Shown piece after piece: positions 55,831 to 64,000 of a stretch of 64,000 nt of DNA. The stretch covers positions 186,001-250,000 of the forward strand of contig NZ_WQCF01000004.1 of assembly GCF_013032455.1 (NCBI RefSeq), given 5' to 3'. Under the pieces are notes generated by a model, which made no database searches, was not told the DNA's origin, and saw only the letters and a list, made by a program, of their open reading frames with translations. A program made the translations under genes and the position numbers. The DNA is from Ruegeria atlantica. GTDB lineage: Bacteria; Pseudomonadota; Alphaproteobacteria; Rhodobacterales; Rhodobacteraceae. Position 1 is the first letter of the stretch; every line of letters begins with the position of its first letter.

Positions 55831-56982
55831 TCAAGCCATGAACCGCGCTGCGATATCTCCGGCCATGTAGCTGACGCGCCCGCCCGCCAATGTGGCGGCA
55901 ACACGATGTGTGGCGGCATCCAGGATCACCAAATCGGCGCGCTTGCCAGAGGCAAGCGTGCCGCGGTCCATCAAGCCAAGTACGCGTGCTGGGCCGGATG
56001 ACACCAATGCCCAGGCGCCAGCCATATCCATCAATCCCGACTTGGCTAACATCAATGCGGCTCGGCGCGGGCTGGGATAGTGGTAATCCGAAGCCAACGC
56101 ATCGCAATATCCCATTGTGATCAGATCCAGCGCACTGGCATTTCCCTTGTGCGATCCACCTCGTACGACGTTGGGCGAGCCGAGGATAATGTAATCACCG
56201 GCAGAGCGGGCAGCTTCGGCGGCCTCGATCGTTTCGGGGAATTCGGCTATTTGCGCCCCGCGTGCGCGCCATTCGGAGCGTGTCTGGGCAGTAGCGTCGT
56301 CATGGCTCCCCATGCGGACCCCTTGTGCAGCTAAAGTTGTGCAAAGGTCATCCAATGCGGCAGGGACCTCGGCGTTGCGGGCATGCATGGACAGAAGCAA
56401 CTCAAAATGCGCATCCGGGTTTCGCCCCGCTTTCAACGCCTGCCCTGTCAAGCGCGGCGGCTTGCGCCCTTCGGCCAAACGGTCATGCGGTAGATGATTG
56501 TTGAACACGATATAAGGTACTTTCCAGGCTGCAATACGCTCGGGCAGGCCCGCGTAGTCGTCCAGCATATGCGTTTCAAACCGCAGCTGGGGCATCAGGT
56601 CGGTGACAACTCGATCCTTGACCGAGGCGATCGCGTCAAAAACCTGCCCAGCAAATTCGGGGCCGCGCACGCCGCCCTCCCAGCTATGGAATTGGGCCAA
56701 TACAGCGGTGGTTATGCCATTGGCGGCCAGCTCGGCCTCGACCGAAAGAATACCTTCATTCATCTGCTTCATTGCCCCACGGCGAGGCGCGATGTGGCGC
56801 TCGAACCCGTCACCGTGCAAGTCGATGATACCGGGCAGGACAAGGTAGCCTGACAGATCGATTTGACGCCCAATCCGGTCGGCCTGAATGATGCCGTCGG
56901 CAAACGGCAGATCGACAGGCACAAGACCTTTTTCCGGCTTCAGCACCTCTGCGCCAGTCAGGGTCAGGTTCAATGCGGTCAA
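55831..56982 (-). CDS. phnM: PhnM-like amidohydrolase (phosphonate pathway)
   Basis: 383 residues from TTG 56982, which overlaps the lipase stop by 4 bases (TTGA) with GGAG 8 bases upstream; a longer start at 57027 is less plausible. Amidohydrolase family: LPGIIDLHGDGFERHIAPR (metal site), AVLAQFHSWEGGVRGPEFAG, FETHMLDD, MSHDDAT-like MGSHDDAT, and LASDYHYPSPRRAAL. PhnM cleaves ribose-1-methylphosphonate-5-triphosphate. No other phn gene is present here, so the substrate is uncertain. Confidence 0.82.
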   Translation of the reverse strand: MTALNLTLTGAEVLKPEKGLVPVDLPFADGIIQADRIGRQIDLSGYLVLPGIIDLHGDGFERHIAPRRGAMKQMNEGILSVEAELAANGITTAVLAQFHSWEGGVRGPEFAGQVFDAIASVKDRVVTDLMPQLRFETHMLDDYAGLPERIAAWKVPYIVFNNHLPHDRLAEGRKPPRLTGQALKAGRNPDAHFELLLSMHARNAEVPAALDDLCTTLAAQGVRMGSHDDATAQTRSEWRARGAQIAEFPETIEAAEAARSAGDYIILGSPNVVRGGSHKGNASALDLITMGYCDALASDYHYPSPRRAALMLAKSGLMDMAGAWALVSSGPARVLGLMDRGTLASGKRADLVILDAATHRVAATLAGGRVSYMAGDIAARFMA

Positions 56983-57752
56983 TGCGATGGCTCCGAAGCA
57001 GGTTCCGAGCAGTCCTGCCCGATGCAAATTTCGTCGATGACATCCATCACCCCGTCCAGCCAGGTTATTTGGGGATCAAATTGACCGTACTCGATGAAAT
57101 GCAGCGCTTGGGCCATCACACGGGGATTGTTCATCATGAATGTGTGGGTGACCGGCAGAACGATGTGATCCTTCATCCCATCAACCTTTGTGGTCTGGAC
57201 CGAGACCTTGCCGTCATCCTTCCCGTCGATCAGGGAGGAAAACAACGGGTTCAGCGAATTTTCACCGGCGATAACACCCACCTCGAAATCGACCGGGGGC
57301 AGCTTGCCCGGTATGCCCTCTGGGCCTGTGCCCAATGCCAGACCGGCAGGGCCGTTCAACATGCCGAAGACTTCATATGCGCCCAATTCGTCGACCAGCT
57401 GACTGCCCTGGTTCGGCGGGCCAAGCATGACCACACGCCCCAATTTTTCTGGATGATGGTCCTGCAGCCAATAGCGCAACAAGATGCCCCCCATCGAATG
57501 TGCCACCACATTCACTGTATCGTCGCCGCAGCCCGCGAAGGCGTCTGGAAGCGTCTGCTCGGCCAGTTCTGGGATTGGCAGGTCGGTCGACGGATACCCC
57601 GGACGAACAACTGAATATCCATGCGCCTGAAACAGCTGCTCCATGACGGTAAAAGAGGCCTCAGTTCGCGCCAGCCCGTGCAACAGCACCACGCATTTCG
57701 CATGGACCACTGCGGGAACAAGGAACAAAAACAAGGCGACCAGATATCTCAT
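56979..57752 (-). CDS. Exported alpha/beta hydrolase (lipase-like)
   Basis: 257 residues from ATG 57752, with signal peptide (MRYLVALFLFLVPAVVHA). Fold: CVVLLHGLARTEASF, nucleophile Ser in VVAHSMGGILLRYW, Gly-rich GPPNQGSQLVDELG, and His in LPVTHTFMM (the catalytic pair). Short-chain lipase or acylhydrolase, periplasmic. The frame continues upstream to 58235 in another gene's shadow. Coupled to the PhnM-like gene. Confidence 0.85.
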   Translation of the reverse strand: MRYLVALFLFLVPAVVHAKCVVLLHGLARTEASFTVMEQLFQAHGYSVVRPGYPSTDLPIPELAEQTLPDAFAGCGDDTVNVVAHSMGGILLRYWLQDHHPEKLGRVVMLGPPNQGSQLVDELGAYEVFGMLNGPAGLALGTGPEGIPGKLPPVDFEVGVIAGENSLNPLFSSLIDGKDDGKVSVQTTKVDGMKDHIVLPVTHTFMMNNPRVMAQALHFIEYGQFDPQITWLDGVMDVIDEICIGQDCSEPASEPSH

Positions 57753-57790
57753 AGCCGCCAAATAAGCGCTAACCACCGGTGATGAAACCC

Positions 57791-58633
57791 CTAGCGCGGT
57801 TTCAAGCGCAGGACGGCCAGCGCAATCCCGCCCAGAACCAGCGCTGCACCCAGAACCAGGCGCAAGCTGATGGCCTCTCCCAACAAAGTAACTCCACCGA
57901 GAATGGCAATGATCGGTACGCTGAGTTGAACCACGGCCGCTGTCGTTGGTGCCAGCAGCGGCAGCACACGGTACCAAAGCGCATATCCCATCCCAGAGGT
58001 AACGCTGCCTGAAATCATGGCGAGGAAGCAGCCAAAACCGGTCATCTGCCAATCCCCTCCAAGTACCAGAAGGGACAGTGCAGTGACCGGCAGCGCGACA
58101 ACAAAATTGGCAGCCGTCCCGGCCAAAGCGTCCGGCTCTGATCGTCCGACTAGGGAATAGACGCCCCACCCCACCCCGGCGGCGGTCATCAAGGCTGCCC
58201 CCGTCAAATCCACCTGCACGGTGCCCGCGGGCCAAAGCACATAAGCCAACCCCGCCAACGCGATCATAGCGCCAGCCAACTGTCGGGCAGTAGGGTTATT
58301 GCCTGTCAACGACGTCACCATGAACATAGTGATCTGCACCACCCCGAACAGGATCAAAGCGCCCAGCCCGGCATCCAGCGTCAGGTAGGCAACGGAAAAA
58401 CCGATCATATAGAGCGACAACGCCCCCGCCCCTGCAATTCTGCGCCTATTGCGCAGCGGCAGATGCCCAGCCTTAAACCAGACAAGAACTGCCAGTACCA
58501 CGGCACCGGCCAATACCCTCACAACAGCAAAGCCCGCAGGATCGCTGGCCCCGCTTTCAATAGCCAGACGGTTCAGGATCGAATTCGCCGCAAAGGCGCA
58601 CATAGTCAGAGCGGTGAGCAGGAACAGCTTCAT
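57791..58633 (-). CDS. EamA/DMT-family transporter
   Basis: 280 residues, ten membrane helices in two EamA repeats (start LFLLTALTMCAFAANSILNRLAIE; second repeat from about residue 140). ATG 58633 (MKLFLLTA) chosen; a longer frame to 58702 overlaps the dispersed element at 58696. Substrate unknown. Gap of 38 bases to the lipase gene. Confidence 0.87.
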   Translation of the reverse strand: MKLFLLTALTMCAFAANSILNRLAIESGASDPAGFAVVRVLAGAVVLAVLVWFKAGHLPLRNRRRIAGAGALSLYMIGFSVAYLTLDAGLGALILFGVVQITMFMVTSLTGNNPTARQLAGAMIALAGLAYVLWPAGTVQVDLTGAALMTAAGVGWGVYSLVGRSEPDALAGTAANFVVALPVTALSLLVLGGDWQMTGFGCFLAMISGSVTSGMGYALWYRVLPLLAPTTAAVVQLSVPIIAILGGVTLLGEAISLRLVLGAALVLGGIALAVLRLKPR

Positions 58634-58695
58634 ATCAACCGCATAGCGCTTTCGACCTGCTTTGCACATACACTTTGCTGCACAAGACGATCCGC

Positions 58696-58745
58696 GCTTC
58701 ATCTTTTCAAAAATACTCCTGCCAGAGGCATGGCCGCGAAGCGGG
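58696..58745 (-). repeat. 50-nt dispersed element, copy 2 (after groEL)
   Basis: Read on the minus strand: CCCGCTTCGCGG hairpin, two bases, AT, then the core GCCTCTGGCAGGAGTATTT ... AAAGATGAAGC. It has the same length and plan as copy 1 and lies right after the groEL terminator, oriented with groEL. Confidence 0.75.
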
Positions 58746-58750
58746 CATTC

Positions 58751-58782
58751 AAAAAGAAACGGGGCCGCCCGAAGGCGACCCC
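58751..58782 (-). terminator. Rho-independent terminator of groESL
   Basis: On the minus strand GGGGTCGCC pairs with GGGCGGCCCC through a TTC loop (some G-U pairs), followed by GTTTCTTTTT. Starts 27 bases past the groEL stop. Confidence 0.8.
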
Positions 58783-58808
58783 GATCATAAGCCTATGGCT
58801 TAAGCAGC

Positions 58809-60488
<1,680 letters not shown>

Positions 60489-60508
60489 TCAGAGTGAAGC
60501 GCGCAGGC

Positions 60509-60796
60509 TTACTCGATGATCCCCATGATGTCGCTTTCTTTCATCATCAGCAGCTCTTCGCCGTTGACCTGAACCTCGGTGCCCGACCATTTGCCGAACA
60601 GGATCTTGTCGCCAGCTTTAACAGCCATTGCGATCAGCTCGCCGCTGTCCTTGCGTGCGCCTTCGCCGGTTGCAACGACTTCGCCTTCGCTGGGCTTTTC
60701 TTTTGCACTGTCAGGAATGATCAGGCCGCCTGCGGTTTTTTCTTCGCTTTCGGTACGGCGAACCAACACGCGGTCATGAAGCGGTTTCAATGCCAT
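60509..60796 (-). CDS. groES: Co-chaperonin GroES
   Basis: 95 residues: [82 protein letters not shown], typical GroES with the mobile loop (about 17-32). First of the groESL operon. CIRCE and a sigma-70-like promoter lie 60-120 bases upstream. Confidence 0.98.
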   Translation of the reverse strand: MALKPLHDRVLVRRTESEEKTAGGLIIPDSAKEKPSEGEVVATGEGARKDSGELIAMAVKAGDKILFGKWSGTEVQVNGEELLMMKESDIMGIIE

Positions 60797-60834
60797 CTTT
60801 GCAGCTCCTTGGGCTCAAAGTTTATTTATCCTCC

Positions 60835-60852
60835 CCTCGCCGGCCGGCGAGG
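60835..60852. promoter_or_regulatory. Perfect 18-bp palindrome in the groES leader
   Basis: CCTCGCCGGCCGGCGAGG is fully symmetric and lies 3 bases downstream (in transcription order) of the CIRCE operator, before the ribosome site. It can form a hairpin in the groESL messenger. Confidence 0.5.
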
Positions 60853-60854
60853 CA

Positions 60855-60881
60855 TTAGCACTCGACCCTTGCGAGTGATAA
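60855..60881. promoter_or_regulatory. CIRCE operator (HrcA site)
   Basis: TTAGCACTC-N9-GAGTGATAA; 8 of 9 positions are symmetric, matching the CIRCE consensus. The HrcA repressor binds it and heat relieves repression. It lies just downstream of the predicted transcription start. Confidence 0.95.
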
Positions 60882-60888
60882 CGACGAA

Positions 60889-60917
60889 TAGCTAGGGAGT
60901 CTGCCACCCCGAGTCAA
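60889..60917 (-). promoter_or_regulatory. Sigma-70-type promoter of groESL
   Basis: Minus strand: TTGACT (60917-60912), 17-base spacer, TAGCTA (60894-60889). The predicted start falls at the edge of the CIRCE operator, as in classic groESL promoters. Confidence 0.6.
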
Positions 60918-60948
60918 CAACCTGTGACGGATTTTTTGGCAATCGGCT

Positions 60949-61623
60949 TCAGTCGGCCGATTCCCAGCTGTAAGCCCAGTGTTTCAGCCCATCCCGACCG
61001 GCCTCGGTCAGGGTATAAATACCCTTTTCAACCTTACCGAACCAGCCGTAGTGGTTTTCTCGCATCAGACGGGTTGCCGCAGCGACACCCGTAGCTTTGG
61101 CAACGTCGGCCCCTTTTGTGGCCCCGCTCTCAGCCAGATGGGCTGCGCACTTCAACGCATCCTGACGGTAGGCCGTGACGATCCCATGCCGCGTGGCCCC
61201 ACCCGCATTGGGATCACCCTCCAAGCGATCAAATTCACGCAGCAGCCGGGCGGCCTTGGCCTTGTTTTTGCGCGGCGCGTAGGGGCCAGGGTCGCACTGA
61301 ACCTCAACCACGCCATCTGCGCGAACGGTGATCAGCCCAAGACCCAAACGTCTGCACAATGCCAGATTATCCTTCAACGCCCGTCGGGCCGTGCGACCCT
61401 TGGGTTTACAAACTGCAATATAAACCTGATCGGTCATTTTCAGCCGCGTTATCGCCTGATGAAACAGCGCCAGAGAAAACCGTAGCTTGAGTTCTACGAT
61501 CACCGGCTCTTCCCCGGTCCGAACGGCAACAATATCGGCAGCGCCGACCTCGCCTTTGACGGTATAGCCCTGACGCTCTAACAGCGCTTTGATGGGGGGA
61601 TAAAGGTCCTGCTCACGCTCCAT
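60949..61623 (-). CDS. DUF2161 protein, PD-(D/E)XK nuclease-like
   Basis: 224 residues. N-terminal restriction-endonuclease-like core: GEVGAADIVAVRTGEEPVIVELKLRFSLALFHQAITRLKMTDQVYIAV, where D30 and E43-x-K45 fit the D...ExK motif. The C-terminal half (YGWFGKVEKGIYTLTEAGRDGL) is winged-helix-like. Annotated generally as DUF2161 putative phosphodiesterase; function unknown. Monocistronic, convergent gene absent. Confidence 0.85.
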   Translation of the reverse strand: MEREQDLYPPIKALLERQGYTVKGEVGAADIVAVRTGEEPVIVELKLRFSLALFHQAITRLKMTDQVYIAVCKPKGRTARRALKDNLALCRRLGLGLITVRADGVVEVQCDPGPYAPRKNKAKAARLLREFDRLEGDPNAGGATRHGIVTAYRQDALKCAAHLAESGATKGADVAKATGVAAATRLMRENHYGWFGKVEKGIYTLTEAGRDGLKHWAYSWESAD

Positions 61624-61749
61624 GTCTGCATGCTAGGCGATTTGTTGTGGAATGCCAGACACAGATAGGCCGGACATCACAGCAAGTTGCTTGAACCAGC
61701 GCCACGGCCACGGCAAGGTCACAGTAAATATCATTTCTAAGTTCACTGG

Positions 61750-62739
61750 ATGGCCCTGATGCGTATTTTGTTCCTTTTCATTTTTTTGTTCTTGCCAATC
61801 AGCGCCTATGCGGCCTGCGAAGGCCGCGACCTTAGGGCGGATCTGACACCCGAGCTAAAGGCCGAGATTGAACAGGCGCTGGCCGACACCCCATTTCCCG
61901 AAGGCAATCATTGGACCGCGACCAAAGGCGACACTGTTCTGCATCTGATCGGGACACTTCACAGCAACGATCCACGCATGGATGCTGTGGTCGAGCGTCT
62001 GACACCTGCGCTCAGCCAAGCCGACGCATTTTTCTTCGAAGTCACCGAAGACGAATTGACAGCCTTTGAAAAGAGCCTTGCCAGCGATCTTAGCCCAGTT
62101 CTGATCACTTCGGGGCCGACTCTGATCGATATGATGCCAGAAGAGGACTGGACCGCCCTTTCAGCCGGACTGGCCGAGCGTGGAATCCCAAGCTGGATGG
62201 CCGCCAAAATGCGCCCTTGGTTTCTTAGCATGATGCTGGGCATTCCCCCCTGCATGATGCAGGACCCCAACGCCAAACACGGGATGGACGCACGCCTGAC
62301 CGATCTGGCCGAAGAACACAGCATTCCACAGTACTCGTTAGAGGAAATTGACGATCTGATGGCCATGTTCGACAGCCACCCCATTGAGAAACAGGTGCAG
62401 TCCCTTGTCCGGATGGCCGGAGCGTTTGAGGGTAGCGAAGATCAGTTGGCGACCATGGCCAATGCCTATATCGAAGAGCAGCACGGCCAGATCATTCAAC
62501 TGGCACGCCTTCAGGGGCGCGATGCGTCCGGCCTATCGCAAGAGGACTTTGATGAGGAGTGGGCCGGGTTCGAGCAGCAGCTTCTTGTCGGGCGGAACAA
62601 CAACTGGATGAAACACATTCTGGATATCCAAGATCAGACCGCGGTGATCGCGGTAGGTGCAGGACATCTGGGCGGAGAGCACGGGCTTCTGAACCAGCTG
62701 CAGCAAGCCGGGTACACTCTGACCCGCGCCCCATTCTGA
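61750..62739 (+). CDS. TraB/GumN-family exported protein
   Basis: 329 residues with a signal peptide (MRILFLFIFLFLPISAYA; ATG 61759 is also possible as start). The TraB/GumN protease-like domain: DTVLHLIGTLHSNDPRM, FEVTEDEL, AVGAGHLGGEHGLL (the GxxH site). Family members are metal-dependent and poorly characterised. Secreted or periplasmic. Confidence 0.88.
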   Translation: MALMRILFLFIFLFLPISAYAACEGRDLRADLTPELKAEIEQALADTPFPEGNHWTATKGDTVLHLIGTLHSNDPRMDAVVERLTPALSQADAFFFEVTEDELTAFEKSLASDLSPVLITSGPTLIDMMPEEDWTALSAGLAERGIPSWMAAKMRPWFLSMMLGIPPCMMQDPNAKHGMDARLTDLAEEHSIPQYSLEEIDDLMAMFDSHPIEKQVQSLVRMAGAFEGSEDQLATMANAYIEEQHGQIIQLARLQGRDASGLSQEDFDEEWAGFEQQLLVGRNNNWMKHILDIQDQTAVIAVGAGHLGGEHGLLNQLQQAGYTLTRAPF

Positions 62740-62781
62740 GCGTGTCCGCCAAATATCAGACCAACCGTCGCAGCCTGATCA

Positions 62782-62804
62782 CTGCCGGGTGACAACCCCG
62801 GCAG
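62782..62804 (+). terminator. Hairpin between the TraB gene and ppaC
   Basis: CTGCCGGG (62782-62789) pairs with CCCGGCAG (62797-62804) across TGACAAC. No T-run follows; TATAAG just downstream may be the -10 of ppaC. Confidence 0.45.
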
Positions 62805-62849
62805 AGCGCCCTATAAGGCGCGCAAATTTATCATCCTCAGGACGCTGAC

Positions 62850-63770
62850 ATGACAACCCTTGTATTTGGTCACAAATCCCCCGACACCGACTCCACCGGC
62901 TCACCGATCCTGTGGTCATGGTATCTAAACAAAGTCAAAGGCGAGAAGGCCGAGCCAGTACTGCTGGGCGAGCCAAACACCGAGGCCGCCTTCATGCTGC
63001 AGCGTTGGGACCTGCCCAAGCCGCGCATCATCGCCGATGTTGAAGCAGACGCACCGGTTGTCATCGTTGACACCAACAACCCGGCCGAGCTGCCCGCCAG
63101 CGTCAACAGCGCCGATATCCGCGCCATCATCGACCACCACAAACTGGTCGGTGGCCTGGAAACCAAAGGCCCAATCGACATCACCGTGCGCCCGCTGGCC
63201 TGCACCGCGACCATCATGGTTGACCTGATGGGCGACGACGCCGCCAAAATGCCCGAGGCCATCAAAGGCGCTGCGCTGACTTGCATCCTGTCGGACACGC
63301 TGGAATTCCGGTCGCCCACCACCACCGCGCATGACCGCGAAGTGGCCGAGAAACTGGCCGCCGATCTGGGCCTGGACGTTTCGGCCTATGCCGCTGACAT
63401 GTTCGCGGCGAAATCGGATGTCTCGTCCTTCTCGGACGCCGAACTGATCCGCATGGACAGCAAGGAATACGAAGTCGACGGCACCAAGTTCCGCGTCTCG
63501 GTTCTGGAAACCACTGCGCCCGGCGTTGTACTGGACCGCAAGGCCAGCCTGGCGGACTCGATGGTCGACGTAGCCAAAGAAGACGGCGTCGATCAGGTTC
63601 TGCTGTTCGTTGTCGACATCCTGAACGAAGAAGCCACCCTGCTGGTGCCGAACGATCTGGTCAAAGGCGTAGCCGAGAAGAGCTTTGGCGCATCGGTCAA
63701 TGGTGACGCCGTTGTTCTGCCCGGCATCATGAGCCGCAAAAAGCAGATCATTCCGAACCTCAAGGTTTGA
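62850..63770 (+). CDS. ppaC: Manganese-dependent inorganic pyrophosphatase
   Basis: 306 residues, family II (DHH) pyrophosphatase. Metal ligands: FGHKSPDTDS (H and D), VIVDTNN, and DHH in AIIDHHKLVGG; C-terminal DHHA2: PGVVLDRKASLADSM ... LPGIMSRKKQIIPNL. Hydrolyses pyrophosphate in the cytosol. A strong terminator follows. Confidence 0.95.
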   Translation: MTTLVFGHKSPDTDSTGSPILWSWYLNKVKGEKAEPVLLGEPNTEAAFMLQRWDLPKPRIIADVEADAPVVIVDTNNPAELPASVNSADIRAIIDHHKLVGGLETKGPIDITVRPLACTATIMVDLMGDDAAKMPEAIKGAALTCILSDTLEFRSPTTTAHDREVAEKLAADLGLDVSAYAADMFAAKSDVSSFSDAELIRMDSKEYEVDGTKFRVSVLETTAPGVVLDRKASLADSMVDVAKEDGVDQVLLFVVDILNEEATLLVPNDLVKGVAEKSFGASVNGDAVVLPGIMSRKKQIIPNLKV

Positions 63771-63789
63771 TCCAAATTGCATATTGTGG

Positions 63790-63819
63790 AAAAGGCGTCC
63801 AATTTGGGCGCCTTTTTTC
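63790..63819 (+). terminator. Rho-independent terminator of ppaC
   Basis: AAAGGCGTCC pairs with GGGCGCCTTT across a short loop (one G-U pair), followed by TTTTC; located 20 bases past the ppaC stop. Confidence 0.85.
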
Positions 63820-63923
63820 ATGGCCACCGCAGAATTGCCCGACATACATCAATGCGGGATGGCCAACGCCGGAAAGCTTTGCCATAGGTGAGGCAACTCC
63901 CATTTCAGACCCCGAGGTCCCTC

Positions 63924-64000
63924 ATGACACAGATCATTCACGCTCTTTCCGAGGTTTCAGACCGTTATCAAGCACTATTTGTTGACCTTTGGGGTTGCGT
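63924..64000 (+). CDS. HAD-superfamily class IIA hydrolase, N-terminal fragment
   Basis: The window ends 25 codons into this gene. MTQIIHALSEVSDRYQALFVDLWGC matches the start of the TIGR01459-type HAD hydrolases, with the catalytic Asp in FVDLWG. GAGG precedes the ATG by seven bases. The rest is outside the window. Confidence 0.75.
   Translation, partial: MTQIIHALSEVSDRYQALFVDLWGC

Overview
The window looks like chromosomal DNA of a marine Roseobacter-group alphaproteobacterium (Rhodobacteraceae, Ruegeria-like). The base composition is GC-rich, ATGA-type start/stop overlaps are frequent, and there are family-typical proteins (DUF6455, DUF1150/Hsp20, DUF1467, DUF2161, a Hint-domain protein, UbiK next to lgt-midA-pgeF). 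I see no rRNA, tRNA, CRISPR array, insertion sequence or prophage. It is mostly housekeeping sequence with some accessory points of interest.

Layout. 1-4.3 kb: end of metF, a J-domain protein, a YHS-domain exported protein, a YghU-type glutathione transferase, SseB-like and UDG-like genes. 4.5-9.1 kb: kpsT-kpsE-kdsA-phosphohexomutase, a capsule/Kdo operon with no permease gene in view. 9.1-13.8 kb: AsmA, RimO, a basic exported protein, diacylglycerol kinase and a small lipoprotein. 14-16.2 kb: a CDGSH iron-sulfur protein, three tandem DUF6455 paralogues behind a well-positioned FNR-type promoter, an IMPACT-family protein and an M48 lipoprotein. 16.3-19.8 kb: small conserved genes, methylmalonyl-CoA epimerase and a response regulator. 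20-28 kb: aspS carrying an approximately 85-residue low-GC in-frame insertion, a CPBP protein, pabC, pabB and carB, then a 24-residue lipoprotein. 28.7-33.3 kb: an RND efflux operon with a MarR regulator and a palindromic operator candidate. 33.4-39.7 kb: a FabH-type synthase, an alpha/beta hydrolase, a CII-like regulator, thymidine kinase with a structured leader, and a compact operon of dehydrogenase, csaA, proC and ybjN.

40-48.6 kb: ubiK facing lgt-midA-pgeF, a small basic protein, a Hint-domain protein, an Lrp regulator facing trxB, a RES-like protein, and a three-module membrane/[2Fe-2S]/nucleotide-cyclase protein. 48.8-58.6 kb: fused ATP sulfurylase/APS kinase, a PhzF protein, Hsp20-DUF1150 with a heat-shock-type promoter, a FAD oxidase, purE-purK, and an isolated phnM-like gene coupled to a lipase and an EamA transporter. 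58.8-64 kb: groES-groEL with a CIRCE operator, a DUF2161 protein, a TraB/GumN protein, Mn-dependent pyrophosphatase and the start of a HAD hydrolase.

The strongest candidates for something undescribed are: the foreign-looking insertion inside AspS; a 50-nt two-copy dispersed element placed at gene 3' ends (purK and groEL); the putative FNR-driven cysteine-rich DUF6455 trio beside a CDGSH protein; the ferredoxin-linked membrane cyclase; and a predicted three-way-junction RNA upstream of tdk.
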